A DNA stretch of 64,000 nucleotides from GJ-E10 sp035625725 (GCA_035625725.1 DASPPB010000075.1:77712-141711); one strand, 5' to 3'. Shown: positions 35,221-44,086, counted from the stretch's first letter. Notes: a model not told the origin generated them from the sequence alone. Made by a program: numbers and translations.

Positions 35221-35957
35221 GCGTGCCTGGCGCAGCCGTGAGACGGCAGCCGCCTTGCCCCACGGCGACACCGACCGGCGAGAAGAGTCGGGTCCTGATT
35301 GCGCAAGGCCACGCGTTATTGCGCCGGCGACTGGGCGAACTCATCGGTGCGCTCGCCGATTTTGAAGTCATCGGCGCTTGCGAGGACGGCAGGCAGGCCC
35401 TGGAACGGACACTGGCGCAGGCGCCGGAGTTGCTTGTCACGGATCTTTTTTTGCCCGGGCTCAACGGCATCGAGCTCGTAGCGCAGATCAAGCGCTGCCT
35501 GCCGCAGGTGCGAATCGCGGTACTGACGTCCGATGCCACCACCGAATATGTGCGCGCCGCGCTGCGTGCCGGAGCCGACGGCTATATCCTCCAGGACGCC
35601 TCCTGCGACGAACTGGCCGCCGCTTTGCGCAGCGTGGCGAGCGGCGAGCGCTTTGTCTCGCCCGAGGTCTCGCGCCACCGGGTGGGCGACGATGCCGGCT
35701 CGGCCGCGCCCGCCCGAGCGCCGTGGGATGAACTGACCGCGCGCGAGCGCAGCATCTGGAAGCTCATCGCCGAAGGACATACCAACCGCGCCACGGCCCG
35801 CGCGCTTGCAATCAGCCCGCGAACCGTGGAAAAGCATCGCGCCAACCTCATGCGCAAACTGGGGCTGCGCAATGTGGCCGAGCTGATGCTCGCCGCCCAA
35901 GGCTACGGCTTGGTCTCGCGCCCCGCGTACCCGCCGCAACTGCTCTGCGGGTCCTAG
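35217..35957 (+). CDS. NarL/LuxR-type response regulator with degenerate receiver
   Basis: The 246-residue protein has a receiver-like domain (about 25-145) and a C-terminal LuxR HTH (ELTARERSIWKLIAEGHTNR ... SPRTVEKHRANLMRKLGL). The phosphoacceptor Asp76 (LLVTDLFLPG) and Thr104 are kept. The acidic Mg2+-binding pair is replaced by Gln30-Gly31 (VLIAQGHALLRRRL), and the conserved Lys by Gln126 (GYILQDAS). Phosphorylation in the usual way therefore looks unlikely. GTG start overlapping the gspG stop. Faces a NarX-type kinase gene with which it shares its final CTAG. Confidence 0.88.
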   Translation: MSVPGAAVRRQPPCPTATPTGEKSRVLIAQGHALLRRRLGELIGALADFEVIGACEDGRQALERTLAQAPELLVTDLFLPGLNGIELVAQIKRCLPQVRIAVLTSDATTEYVRAALRAGADGYILQDASCDELAAALRSVASGERFVSPEVSRHRVGDDAGSAAPARAPWDELTARERSIWKLIAEGHTNRATARALAISPRTVEKHRANLMRKLGLRNVAELMLAAQGYGLVSRPAYPPQLLCGS

Positions 35958-37042
35958 CGCGGCGCCGCAGGCGCACGCCACGCAGCGCAGATCCGCGTGC
36001 CGCGCCCCGGCGCTGCCTCGAGCGCCAACCGTCCCCCGGTGCCTTCCGCACGCCGGCGCATGGCCTGCAAACCCAGGCCCGCCATCGCCGCTTCATCCGG
36101 GGTGGCTGCCGCTCGCGTGTCAAAACCCCGTCCGTCGTCTTCGATTGTCACGCACAACTCATCCATCGCCAGATACAGGCTGACATCAATGCGATGCGCC
36201 TGCGAATGCTCGATCGCATTGCGTAGCGCCTCTTGCACGATGCGAAAAATATCGAGTTTCAGCCGTTGCGGCACATCGGTTTCGCTGACTTGAAACTGGC
36301 CCGCGACCTGCACGCCCGGCGCGGCCTCCTCGACGCTTCGGCAGTACCACTGCAGTGTCGCGAGCAAACCCAGATCGTCGAGCAGCTTGGGTCGCAAATC
36401 GGTAGCGATGCGACGCAGCTCCGAGACCACGTCGCGCAGGCGTGCGGTCGCGTCCTGCAGCGTCTCGACGCACCGCGGGTCAGCGCCCGACCCGAGGCGA
36501 GCGAGCGCCTCTTCGACCATGTACTTGACCATGACGACCACGGGCGCCACCTCATCGTGCAGCTCGCGCGCCACCTGCAGACGCTCGGCCTCCTGTCTGT
36601 GCATCAGGCGATAGGCGATTCGACCCGCTTCGGGATCCGTCTCCTGGTTTGCAGCGCTGCGCCGCAGGCGCCGCTCCGACCATGCGATCAGCGTGCCCGC
36701 CTTGCCGTTGTTGCCCGCGCGCGCGGTCATTTCCACCAGCGTCCTGCGCCCGCTGCGCCCCTTGAGCGCGAGCTCGAAACTCTCGGTTGCCCCGAAGCGC
36801 ACGCGCGCGGAGGCCACGTCGGCGGCAGCCTGCCAGCCCTCGATTGCCAGTTCCTTTAATGTGCGACCACACAACTCCTGGGGCTCAAAACCCAGCATCG
36901 CGGCCGCCGATACGGTGGCGTCGCTGATTTTGCCTTGGGGATCGAGGCGGATCGCGGCGGTGGAGGTGCCGGACCCGGGCGCCACGAACGCGCCGGGACT
37001 GGATTGTTCTTGCGTTTGGCCTTCGGGGAAGGCCGAGTTCAT
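35954..37042 (-). CDS. NarX/DegS-type sensor histidine kinase with PAS domain, soluble
   Basis: The 362-residue kinase has a PAS domain at about 25-125 (AIRLDPQGKISDATVSAAAM), a HisKA_3 domain with His162 in ARELHDEVAP, the RPKLLDDLGLLATLQW stretch, and an HATPase domain ending in GLGLQAMRRRAEGTGGRL. No membrane segment is visible, so it senses something in the cytoplasm. Start ATG at 37042; a longer frame upstream is not convincing. It is convergent with the LuxR-type regulator: both stop codons lie in the same palindromic CTAG (35954-35957). Confidence 0.88.
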   Translation of the reverse strand: MNSAFPEGQTQEQSSPGAFVAPGSGTSTAAIRLDPQGKISDATVSAAAMLGFEPQELCGRTLKELAIEGWQAAADVASARVRFGATESFELALKGRSGRRTLVEMTARAGNNGKAGTLIAWSERRLRRSAANQETDPEAGRIAYRLMHRQEAERLQVARELHDEVAPVVVMVKYMVEEALARLGSGADPRCVETLQDATARLRDVVSELRRIATDLRPKLLDDLGLLATLQWYCRSVEEAAPGVQVAGQFQVSETDVPQRLKLDIFRIVQEALRNAIEHSQAHRIDVSLYLAMDELCVTIEDDGRGFDTRAAATPDEAAMAGLGLQAMRRRAEGTGGRLALEAAPGRGTRICAAWRAPAAPR

Positions 37043-37516
37043 CTTGAACGCTGTCTCGCCAACGCGTACGCCTCCGCCAAATGAAACTGCGGGTTGCTCC
37101 TGAGCCGTGCCGTGGTTGCGCGCGCAGCGCCCCGCACCCGGGGCTTCTTGCGTGCCACTGTACGCACAAGCCGATCGGCGCGTCGCCCGCATTATATGAG
37201 GTGCATCGTACTTTGCGGAACCCACCGTGCACATTTGCCACGGCCCAATGTTGCCGCGGCCCAATGCGTGCATTGCGCAGGCGCCAGACGGTGTCCGCGG
37301 GGCCGCGCGCGGCAGACGATGCGCAGGAGGCGAGGGCGTTCACGCAATGCGCAACTACGGATCGCACGAGGTGCGGGTCCTGTGCGACCATATGCGGCCG
37401 GCGCGGGCGACCATCCACGGACGGAACAACTTGCTTACAAATTCGGTGGATGTGCGCAAAACCACGGTCGGCAACCCTCGTCTAACGGGTTACTTTCAAC
37501 ATTACGGAGTGCTGTC
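37043..37516 (+). other. Intergenic region between divergent kinase and Spy-like genes
   Basis: About 470 bp with no gene that I can support. It contains a direct repeat CGGCCCAATG (37241-37250 and 37257-37266), the second copy running into the inverted repeat CAATGC-GT-GCATTG (37261-37274 region). Start sites spaced 16 bp apart would suit a regulator bound on adjacent turns. No confident -35/-10 pair was found. Confidence 0.35.
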
Positions 37517-38155
37517 ATGATCGCTTTCAACGGGCGCGCCCTGCGCGCACTTGCGGCCGCCGGCGTGGCTGCCGGACTGATGACCGCAATGGGTCTGGCG
37601 CCGAGCGCCGCAGCCGAAAAGGCGCCGGCGAGCGCGGCGGCAATGTCCGGGGAGCCGGCGCAAGAGTTCACCAAGCACCTGCAGGCGCATCTGGACGAAC
37701 TGGCCGCGCGCCTGGAGATCAAGGCATCGCAGGAACCGGCTTGGCAGGCATTCTCGGCCACCTATCGCGACGTCGTTTCGGCGCTGGTGGCGCAAAGACA
37801 GGCGGCCGCCAGCAGCACCGCGGAACTCGATGCCGCGGGTTTGGCACGCAGACGCGCCGATTGGGCGGCGGAAAACGCGCAGAAACTCGAGCGCTTGGCG
37901 CAGGCCACCGCCAAGCTGCAGCAAGCCTTAAGCCCGGAGCAGCGCCTCGTGCTCAATGAAGTCGCGCGCCGCTTCGCGCAAGAGCACTTCGCGCATGGCC
38001 CGATGCACGGTCGCGGCTTCGAGGGCCACGGCCCGCACTGCGGTCGAGGCGACGGCATGTCGGGTCAGTGGGAGCATCGCGACGGCCCGCCCGGAGGCGA
38101 GGCGCCATACGGCTCGGGTGACGGCAGCCAGACTCCGGGTGCGCCGGGGCGCTGA
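37517..38155 (+). CDS. Spy/CpxP-like periplasmic protein with His/Gly-rich tail
   Basis: The 212-residue precursor has a signal peptide (about 1-33, ending SAAA), then a mostly helical region with the LSPEQRLVLNEVARRFAQEH (LTXXQ-like) motif of the Spy/CpxP chaperone family. The last 60 residues are rich in His, Gly and Asp, with closely spaced His suggesting metal binding. ATG at 37517 follows GGAG at 37506-37509. The stop overlaps the next ATG (TGATG). Possibly an envelope-stress or metal-stress chaperone; this is inference. Confidence 0.8.
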   Translation: MIAFNGRALRALAAAGVAAGLMTAMGLAPSAAAEKAPASAAAMSGEPAQEFTKHLQAHLDELAARLEIKASQEPAWQAFSATYRDVVSALVAQRQAAASSTAELDAAGLARRRADWAAENAQKLERLAQATAKLQQALSPEQRLVLNEVARRFAQEHFAHGPMHGRGFEGHGPHCGRGDGMSGQWEHRDGPPGGEAPYGSGDGSQTPGAPGR

Positions 38156-38562
38156 TGCTGCCGCGGGCGCCGGGCAGCGAGGACCGTGCTTCGCGCGGCG
38201 CGGCGATTGCCGGCGCCCTTTTCGGATTGACCGGTGTGGCCGCCGGGGCCTTTGGGGCGCACGCGCTCAGAAGCCGCCTCGATGCCGGGGCGCTCGCGAT
38301 CTTCGACACCGCGGTGCGCTATCAGCTGGTGCACGCCTTGGCGCTGCTGGGCTCGGCCTGGGCGATACAGCAGTGGCCCGGGCGCAGCGCCAAGACGAGC
38401 GCGGTCCTCTTCGCCGCGGGCATCGTCTTTTTCAGCGGCAGTCTGTACGCGTTGACCCTAAGTGGTGTCACGTTGATGGGCGCGCTCACGCCCGTGGGAG
38501 GAGTGCTGCTGCTGCTCGGTTGGCTTGCGCTCGCGCTGGCCGCCTTTGGTCGGAGCCGATGA
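38155..38562 (+). CDS. DUF423 membrane protein (YgdD family)
   Basis: The 135-residue protein has four membrane segments and the DUF423 signature GVAAGAFGAHALRSRLDAGALAIFDTAVRYQLVHALALL. Function unknown. ATG overlaps the stop of the Spy-like gene (TGATG), so the two are translated together. Confidence 0.9.
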   Translation: MLPRAPGSEDRASRGAAIAGALFGLTGVAAGAFGAHALRSRLDAGALAIFDTAVRYQLVHALALLGSAWAIQQWPGRSAKTSAVLFAAGIVFFSGSLYALTLSGVTLMGALTPVGGVLLLLGWLALALAAFGRSR

Positions 38563-38604
38563 CGCGAATTTTGCGGCCGCCTCGAGCCAGCGCGCGCGAG
38601 CCCG

Positions 38605-38610
38605 TAGAAT
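38605..38610 (+). promoter_or_regulatory. Candidate -10 element giving a leaderless creatininase-family mRNA
   Basis: TAGAAT ends 6 bp before the ATG at 38617. A transcript starting 7 nt downstream of this hexamer would begin at the start codon itself. No clear -35 was seen. Confidence 0.35.
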
Positions 38611-38616
38611 CGGGCG

Positions 38617-39489
38617 ATGCGCCTCGTCTTTGATCCCTCGCGCCACCGATGCCTCCGAGGCGCGCTGCGGGCCCTGGCCATTGCGGCGGCGGCCGCGATG
38701 CTCAGCGCGCGAGGCGCAGCGGCGCAGCCCTCCGTGTTCCTCGAGGATTACACCTGGACCGAGTTGCGCCAGGCCATCGGTCATGGCGTGACCACCGCGA
38801 TTGTGCCCATCGGCGGCACCGAGCAAAGTGGGCCCGCCCTGGCCCTTGGCAAGCACAACGTCCGTGTGCGCCTGCTCACCGAGCGCATTGCGCGCGAGTT
38901 GGGTAACGCGGTCGTCGCGCCCGTGTTGGCGTATGTTCCCGAGGGTTCGGTCGAGCCGCCGAGTTCGCACATGCGCTTTACGGGCACCTTGTCGATTCCG
39001 ACAGGTGTATTCGACGCGACTCTGGAGGCCATCGCGCGCAGCCTGCGCGCACATGGATTTCGCGACATCGTCTTTTTGGGGGATCACGGCGGCTACCAGC
39101 GCGAGCTCGGTCGCGTCGCCGAGCGGCTCAACCGCGAATGGATGGCCGAGCCGGTGCGCGTCTTTGCTCCGCCGCAGTACTTCTCAGCATCGACCGAGGG
39201 CTTTGCCGCTTTGCTGCGCGCGCGCGGCTTTGCCGACGACGAAATCGGGACGCATGCCGCGTTGGCTGACACGTCGCTGCAGCTGGCGCTTGCGCCAACG
39301 ACCGTGCGCGTCGAAATACTGCAATCGCAGGCACGGCTCGACGAATCCGTCGGGGTCTACGGCGGGCATCCGCAGCGCGCCAGCGCCGAGCTCGGGCAAC
39401 TCGGCGTCGACGAAATCGTCCGCCAAAGTGTTGCCGCGATTCGCCAGCAGATTCAAACGGCGACGCGCGGCAAGGTTAAGGCCCACTAA
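38617..39489 (+). CDS. Secreted creatininase-family amidohydrolase
   Basis: The 290-residue precursor has a signal peptide (hydrophobic ALRALAIAAAAAMLSARGAAA) and a creatininase domain. The usual EQHGPH metal motif reads EQSGPALALGKHN: the Glu is kept, the following His is Ser, and the Asp position is His. GDHGGYQ corresponds to the GHGGN motif. Metal coordination may therefore differ from that of creatininase, so the substrate is unlikely to be creatinine. It lies next to a beta-propeller protein on the same strand. Confidence 0.82.
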   Translation: MRLVFDPSRHRCLRGALRALAIAAAAAMLSARGAAAQPSVFLEDYTWTELRQAIGHGVTTAIVPIGGTEQSGPALALGKHNVRVRLLTERIARELGNAVVAPVLAYVPEGSVEPPSSHMRFTGTLSIPTGVFDATLEAIARSLRAHGFRDIVFLGDHGGYQRELGRVAERLNREWMAEPVRVFAPPQYFSASTEGFAALLRARGFADDEIGTHAALADTSLQLALAPTTVRVEILQSQARLDESVGVYGGHPQRASAELGQLGVDEIVRQSVAAIRQQIQTATRGKVKAH

Positions 39490-39541
39490 GGCCGAGCGTG
39501 GCCATAAAATGGGCGGCAACACCTTGCTTTCTTCCCGTCAC

Positions 39542-40735
39542 ATGCGACCTGCTCATTTGATTTCGCAATACTCCACGCGCCTGGTTTTCGGGCTGCTGGC
39601 GGCCGGCTGCGCGCTCACGCTGCGCGGCGCGGCCGCGGCCGAGCCCAACGCACGTGCAACGCCCTCGGGCTATCCGGGCATGCCTCCCGTGCTCGATGCC
39701 AGCAACCTCTATGGCGCAGCCGGCGCCGGCGCGCTGAGTGCGGCCGTCCAAGGGGCACTTGCGCGCGTGTACGTGCCCGAGCTGCGCTCCAATGACGTCG
39801 TGGTCATCGACCCGCAGACACGCAAAGTGATTGATCGCTACGCGGTGGGCGTCAATCCCCAGCACGTCGTTCCGGCGTGGGATCTGCAGACGCTCTGGGT
39901 AACCAACAATGCGGAGGGACGCAAGGACGGCAGCCTGACGCCGATCGATCCGAAGACCGGCAAACCCGGCCGGCCGATCGTCGTCGACGATCCCTATAAC
40001 ATGTACTTCGTGCCCGATGGCAGCGAGGCGATCGTAGTGGCGGAAGCGCACGAGCGCCTGGATTTTCGTGACCCGCATACCATGGCGCTGCACTCGTCCC
40101 TGCACGTGCCCGGATGCAAAGGCATCAACCATGCCGATTTCGCAATCGACGGCCGCTACGCGATATTCACTTGCGAATTTACCGGGGCGCTGGCCAAGAT
40201 CGATATGGTCGAGCGTAAAGTCCTGGGCCTGCTGCGGCTCAAGGGTGGCGCGATGCCACAGGACATCCGTGTCTCACCCGACGGCAAGGTGTTTTACGTC
40301 GCGGACATGATGGCCGACGGCGTGTTTCTCATCGACGGCGAGCGCTTCGCGCAGACGGGCTTTATTCCCACCGGGGTGGGCACGCACGGGCTGTACCCGA
40401 GCCGCGATGGCACGCAGCTGTATGTAGCCAACCGCGGCTCGAACAAGATTCACGGCGCACGCCACGGCAAAGGTAGCGTTTCCGTTATCGACTTTGCCAC
40501 GCGCAAGGTGGTGCAGACCTGGCCCATCCCGGGTGGCGGCAGCCCCGACATGGGCAATGTGAGCGCGGACGGGCATCAGCTCTGGCTGTCCGGCCGCTTC
40601 GATGATGAGGTCTATGTGTTTGAGACCGCGAGCGGCGCAGTGGAAAAAATCGCCGTCGGACGCGAACCGCACGGCCTGACGGTGTGGCCGCAACCCGGCC
40701 GCTATTCGCTGGGCCACACGGGCAACATGCGCTAG
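39542..40735 (+). CDS. YVTN/YncE-type beta-propeller protein, exported
   Basis: The 397-residue precursor has a signal peptide with a possible but weak lipobox (LLAAGC). Repeated YVTN-type blades follow (ARVYVPELRSNDVVVIDPQTRKVIDRY, KVFYVADMMADGVFLID, TQLYVANRGSNKI, HQLWLSGRFDDEVYVFE). Such propellers are binding scaffolds and some bind metals or redox cofactors. A TAAAAT hexamer at 39505-39510 may be its -10. I chose ATG 39542; ATG 39509 is also in frame but overlaps the putative -10. Confidence 0.83.
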   Translation: MRPAHLISQYSTRLVFGLLAAGCALTLRGAAAAEPNARATPSGYPGMPPVLDASNLYGAAGAGALSAAVQGALARVYVPELRSNDVVVIDPQTRKVIDRYAVGVNPQHVVPAWDLQTLWVTNNAEGRKDGSLTPIDPKTGKPGRPIVVDDPYNMYFVPDGSEAIVVAEAHERLDFRDPHTMALHSSLHVPGCKGINHADFAIDGRYAIFTCEFTGALAKIDMVERKVLGLLRLKGGAMPQDIRVSPDGKVFYVADMMADGVFLIDGERFAQTGFIPTGVGTHGLYPSRDGTQLYVANRGSNKIHGARHGKGSVSVIDFATRKVVQTWPIPGGGSPDMGNVSADGHQLWLSGRFDDEVYVFETASGAVEKIAVGREPHGLTVWPQPGRYSLGHTGNMR

Positions 40736-40779
40736 CGCTGGTCCGCGGCTTTGTCGCGATTCTGGTGGTGCCCGGCACG

Positions 40780-41574
40780 ATGCCATCGCCCCGCTCCATC
40801 GTGCGCTCATGCATCGCATGCTTCGTGTTCGGCCTGTGGTGCGCGGCAGCGCACGGCGCGCTGCCCGACGAGATCCAGGTCTACCTCGACGACATCAATG
40901 AGCCGGGGCGCTACGGGCTGGAGCTGCACGTGAACAACACGCCCGACGGCATCACCACCCCGAGCTACCCGGGCGAGGTCGTCGCGGCACAAGGAACACG
41001 CGTCACGCCCGAATTTGCCTACGGGCTGCCGCACGACTTGGAAGCTGGCGCCTACCTGCCGTTCGTGCACGAGTCCAATGGTGACTTTCGAATTGCCGGC
41101 GTAAAACTTCGTATGAAGTGGGTGCCGATCAAGCAGCCGGACGCAGGCCCCGGAATATTCGCCGGGCTCAACGGGGAGCTCTCGCAGGTGCAATACCAGT
41201 TTGAATCCGATCAGCGCGGCTTCGAATTACGTCCAATTGCGGGCTGGCGCGGCAGCGATTGGTTGCTTGCCGCCAATCCGGTGCTTGACTTCGCCCTGGA
41301 AGGTCCGGATCGCCACGAGGCGCCCGAGTTCGACCCCTGCTTGAAGGTCGCGCGCACGGTCGCGCCGGGCATCGCTTTGGGCGTGGAGTACTACGCACAG
41401 GTGGGGACCATCAGCGACATTCGGCCCTGGTCCGAGACCAAGGAGACGCTGTACTGGGCCATCGACATCGACCGGCCGCCCTGGAACGTGAACTTCGGCG
41501 TCGGCCTCGGGCTGACGTCCATAACTGACCGCTGGACCGTCAAGATGATCATCGAAATTCCGCTGGGCCACTGA
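40780..41574 (+). CDS. Conserved hypothetical protein, probable outer-membrane beta-barrel
   Basis: The 264-residue precursor has a signal peptide ending AAAHGA. The mature part opens LPDEIQVYLDDINEPGRYGLELHVN, which I recognise only as a conserved proteobacterial unknown. Alternating hydrophobic residues in the strands and a final aromatic-poor strand suggest a small barrel or surface protein, but the C-terminus (IPLGH) lacks the typical Phe. It starts 44 bp after the propeller gene. No function can be assigned. Confidence 0.7.
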   Translation: MPSPRSIVRSCIACFVFGLWCAAAHGALPDEIQVYLDDINEPGRYGLELHVNNTPDGITTPSYPGEVVAAQGTRVTPEFAYGLPHDLEAGAYLPFVHESNGDFRIAGVKLRMKWVPIKQPDAGPGIFAGLNGELSQVQYQFESDQRGFELRPIAGWRGSDWLLAANPVLDFALEGPDRHEAPEFDPCLKVARTVAPGIALGVEYYAQVGTISDIRPWSETKETLYWAIDIDRPPWNVNFGVGLGLTSITDRWTVKMIIEIPLGH

Positions 41575-41810
41575 GCGCGCACGCACGCTCACGCCCGCCC
41601 ACGCGCCAAGCGCTCCGCGCACCCTGATTCAGATACGGTTCACGCTTCCGCGGCACACTCGCTGCGCACTTCGTCGGCAAAATTTTCCGCCCAAACCACC
41701 CGCCTCGGTACGTCGCCGGGGTACGAACGCCGAGGCCGGGACGCGGCCCAAGCAGGGCCCCGCGCGCCGGTGCTGGTCACGGCAGCGCCCGGCATGGCAC
41801 GATAGGACCC

Positions 41811-42455
41811 ATGAACGTTTTGCTTCTGGAAGACGATATCGATCTGGGGCAGGCCGTCGCCGATCACCTGGAGGCGGCCGGCCACAGCGTGCACTGGTGC
41901 AAATTGCTCGGGCAGGCGCGCCGGGTGTCTGATCCGGACCTCGCCTTGCTGGACCTGAATCTTCCCGACGGGGACGCGCTGCCGTTGCTGCGCGAATGGC
42001 GCGCGGCCGGCCGCGCACTTCCGGTCATCGTGCTAACCGCCCGTGACCAGGTCACCGATCGAATTCGCGGCCTGCAGGCGGGGGCCGACGATTACCTTGT
42101 CAAGCCCTTTGATCTGAACGAGTTGCTGGCTCGTATGGATGCGGTTTGCCGACGAAGTGGCGCGCCGCCCAAGGTGATGGTGGGCGACGTTGCGCTCGAC
42201 CTCGACGCACGCGCCGCGCTGCGCGCCGGCGAGCGCATCGAGCTCACGGCGATGGAGTGGGCGGTTCTCGCCTCGCTTGCTCGCCATCCCGGACGGATTT
42301 ACAGCCGCTCGGACATCGAAGCCTATCTGAGCAAGGAAGGCATGGGCGAGTCCGACAGCAATTCGCTGGAGGTCATCGTGAGCCGCTTGCGCAAAAAGCT
42401 GGGGCCCCTGGCTATCAGCACGCATCGAGGGTTAGGGTATCGACTCGATGTCTGA
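41811..42455 (+). CDS. OmpR-family response regulator
   Basis: A 214-residue regulator: receiver with acidic LEDD near residue 7, phosphoacceptor Asp48 (LALLDLNLPDG), Thr in VLTARD and Lys in YLVKPFDL. A winged-helix domain follows (ELTAMEWAVLASLARHPG ... LEVIVSRLRKKL). It overlaps the kinase gene by 8 bp. It belongs to the QseB/PmrA-like group; the target is unknown. Confidence 0.92.
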   Translation: MNVLLLEDDIDLGQAVADHLEAAGHSVHWCKLLGQARRVSDPDLALLDLNLPDGDALPLLREWRAAGRALPVIVLTARDQVTDRIRGLQAGADDYLVKPFDLNELLARMDAVCRRSGAPPKVMVGDVALDLDARAALRAGERIELTAMEWAVLASLARHPGRIYSRSDIEAYLSKEGMGESDSNSLEVIVSRLRKKLGPLAISTHRGLGYRLDV

Positions 42456-43770
42456 AGGCGACACGAGAAATTCCTGGAGCCTCGAGCGGCGTATTTCGCG
42501 GCGCCTGTTGCTGGTGCTGGGAACTTTGTGGCTTCTGGGAACCGCAATCGCGCTGGCAGGTGTCTGGCACGAGACGGCGGAGGTGCTCGACAGCTCGCTC
42601 AATGAAACGGCCGAGCGCTTTCTCGTCCTACCCGAAGTTGCTCTCGGAGATGTCCGCGGAGAGCGTCTGTTTGCCGAAATTGCGCCGCACGAAGAGCACG
42701 TGATCTACCAGATTTTCGACGCCAAAGGTCGGCTGCGGCTGCGTTCGCACTCCGCCCCTGATACCCCGCTCGATAGCCGGACGGAGGACGGCATTCGCGA
42801 CGTCAACGGCTGGCACGTATTGACGCTGACACGCGCGGACGGCCGGCGGCGTGTCGAAGTCGCCCAGACGGTGGAACACCGCTTCGAGGTCCTGTGGGCG
42901 AGCCTGGGCTGGCTTGCCGGCACACTGATCTTCGTGCTGCCGGCCGCATCGGTGGCGCTGGCGCTGATTGTGCGCCAGGGATTTCGCGCGCTCGAACCGG
43001 CACGCGCGGAGTTGGCGGGGCGTAGCGCGGATGACTTGCGGCCGATCGCCAGTTCCGAGGCACCATTGGAACTGCAGCCCTGGCTGGCCACTGTCAACTC
43101 GCTCATCGATCGGGTTCGCGTTTTGATCGAGGACGAACGCAATTTGGCCGCTCACACTGCGCACGAGCTGCGCACCCCGCTGGCGGCCGCGCGTGCGAAG
43201 GCGCAGCGAATCGCCGAAATTACCACCGATGCGAATTCACGCCAGAATGCGTTCGCGCTGGTGCGTCAACTCGACCGGCTCACCCGCTTGGCCTCGCGAT
43301 TGCTGCAGCTGGCACGGATCCAATCGGGCGCGACACTGCAACGCGAACCGGTCGACCTGGGCGTTCTCGCACGCGTGATCGTCGCGGAGTTCGCCGAGGC
43401 CGTCAGCCGGGAACGCCTGCGCATCGAGGTGACCGGAGCAGCCACCCGGGTCATGGGCGATATCGACGCCATCGGAATCGCCCTGCGCAACCTCATCGAC
43501 AATGCACTCAAACATGGAGGCGAGGATTCCTGGGTCACGGTACTCGTCGAGCCCACGGCAATCTTTGTGATCGATGACGGCCCAGGCGTGGCGCCCGACA
43601 CGCTGCACAAGCTCATTCGACCCTTTGAGCGCGGCATCACGGCTGCCGAGGGTTCGGGACTGGGTCTGTCCATCACCAACGCGATCGTGCAGCACGCGGG
43701 AGGCCGTCTCGAGTTGCGATCGCCGATCCTTGCGGGGCGTGGATTCGCCGCGGTGCTGCGTTTCACCTAA
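42448..43770 (+). CDS. Sensor histidine kinase
   Basis: The 440-residue membrane kinase has two membrane segments (about 20-40 and 150-172) around a periplasmic domain of about 110 residues. HAMP-like linker follows, HisKA with HTAHELRTPLAAAR, and ATPase boxes NLIDNALKHGG, VIDDGPGVAP and GSGLGLSITNAI. Cognate to the overlapping OmpR-type regulator. Its 3' end overlaps by 8 bp the convergent small gene on the other strand. Confidence 0.92.
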   Translation: MSEGDTRNSWSLERRISRRLLLVLGTLWLLGTAIALAGVWHETAEVLDSSLNETAERFLVLPEVALGDVRGERLFAEIAPHEEHVIYQIFDAKGRLRLRSHSAPDTPLDSRTEDGIRDVNGWHVLTLTRADGRRRVEVAQTVEHRFEVLWASLGWLAGTLIFVLPAASVALALIVRQGFRALEPARAELAGRSADDLRPIASSEAPLELQPWLATVNSLIDRVRVLIEDERNLAAHTAHELRTPLAAARAKAQRIAEITTDANSRQNAFALVRQLDRLTRLASRLLQLARIQSGATLQREPVDLGVLARVIVAEFAEAVSRERLRIEVTGAATRVMGDIDAIGIALRNLIDNALKHGGEDSWVTVLVEPTAIFVIDDGPGVAPDTLHKLIRPFERGITAAEGSGLGLSITNAIVQHAGGRLELRSPILAGRGFAAVLRFT

Positions 43771-44086
43771 TTTCGCGCATCCCTGGTGGGCACGCCGCCC
43801 AATCCTGGTGCAGCCTTTTGAGAGCGTCTTGGAGTCTCGGCGCTGCGCTGCGTTGGAAAAGATCAAATTCGTTCCAGAACTCCTCCTTCGTCAGTACGAC
43901 GGTTTCCTCGCCCGCCGTACTTCGGACCCGGACCAAGTGACTGGTGCGGATCAAGGGGGGCTCTTCGCCATCGATTTCCACTGACAGATCCGCGCGTCCT
44001 AGCGTCTGGGCCAGCTCCTGGACCCAAGATCGAATTGCCATGAGACGCGCAACATAGTCATCACGCCGTGCTTTCATCGGATGCAT
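43763..44086 (-). CDS. Conserved-looking hypothetical protein, 107 aa
   Basis: Starts MHPMKARRDDYVARLMAIR and contains an alpha/beta pattern with an acidic DGEEPPLIRTSHLVRVRS stretch and VVLTKEEFWNEFDLF. I do not recognise it. Its amino-acid composition is normal for a soluble protein and unlike the Arg/Ala-rich shadow frames around it, which is why I keep it. ATG at 44086 or 44077. The open frame extends upstream to the DGC gene end but with unlikely sequence. Confidence 0.55.
   Translation of the reverse strand: MHPMKARRDDYVARLMAIRSWVQELAQTLGRADLSVEIDGEEPPLIRTSHLVRVRSTAGEETVVLTKEEFWNEFDLFQRSAAPRLQDALKRLHQDWAACPPGMREIR

Noticed and set aside
41700..41745. GCCTCGG/CCGAGGC inverted repeat before the OmpR-type regulator gene
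   Set aside because: The loop is too long for a convincing hairpin and no promoter elements align with it.
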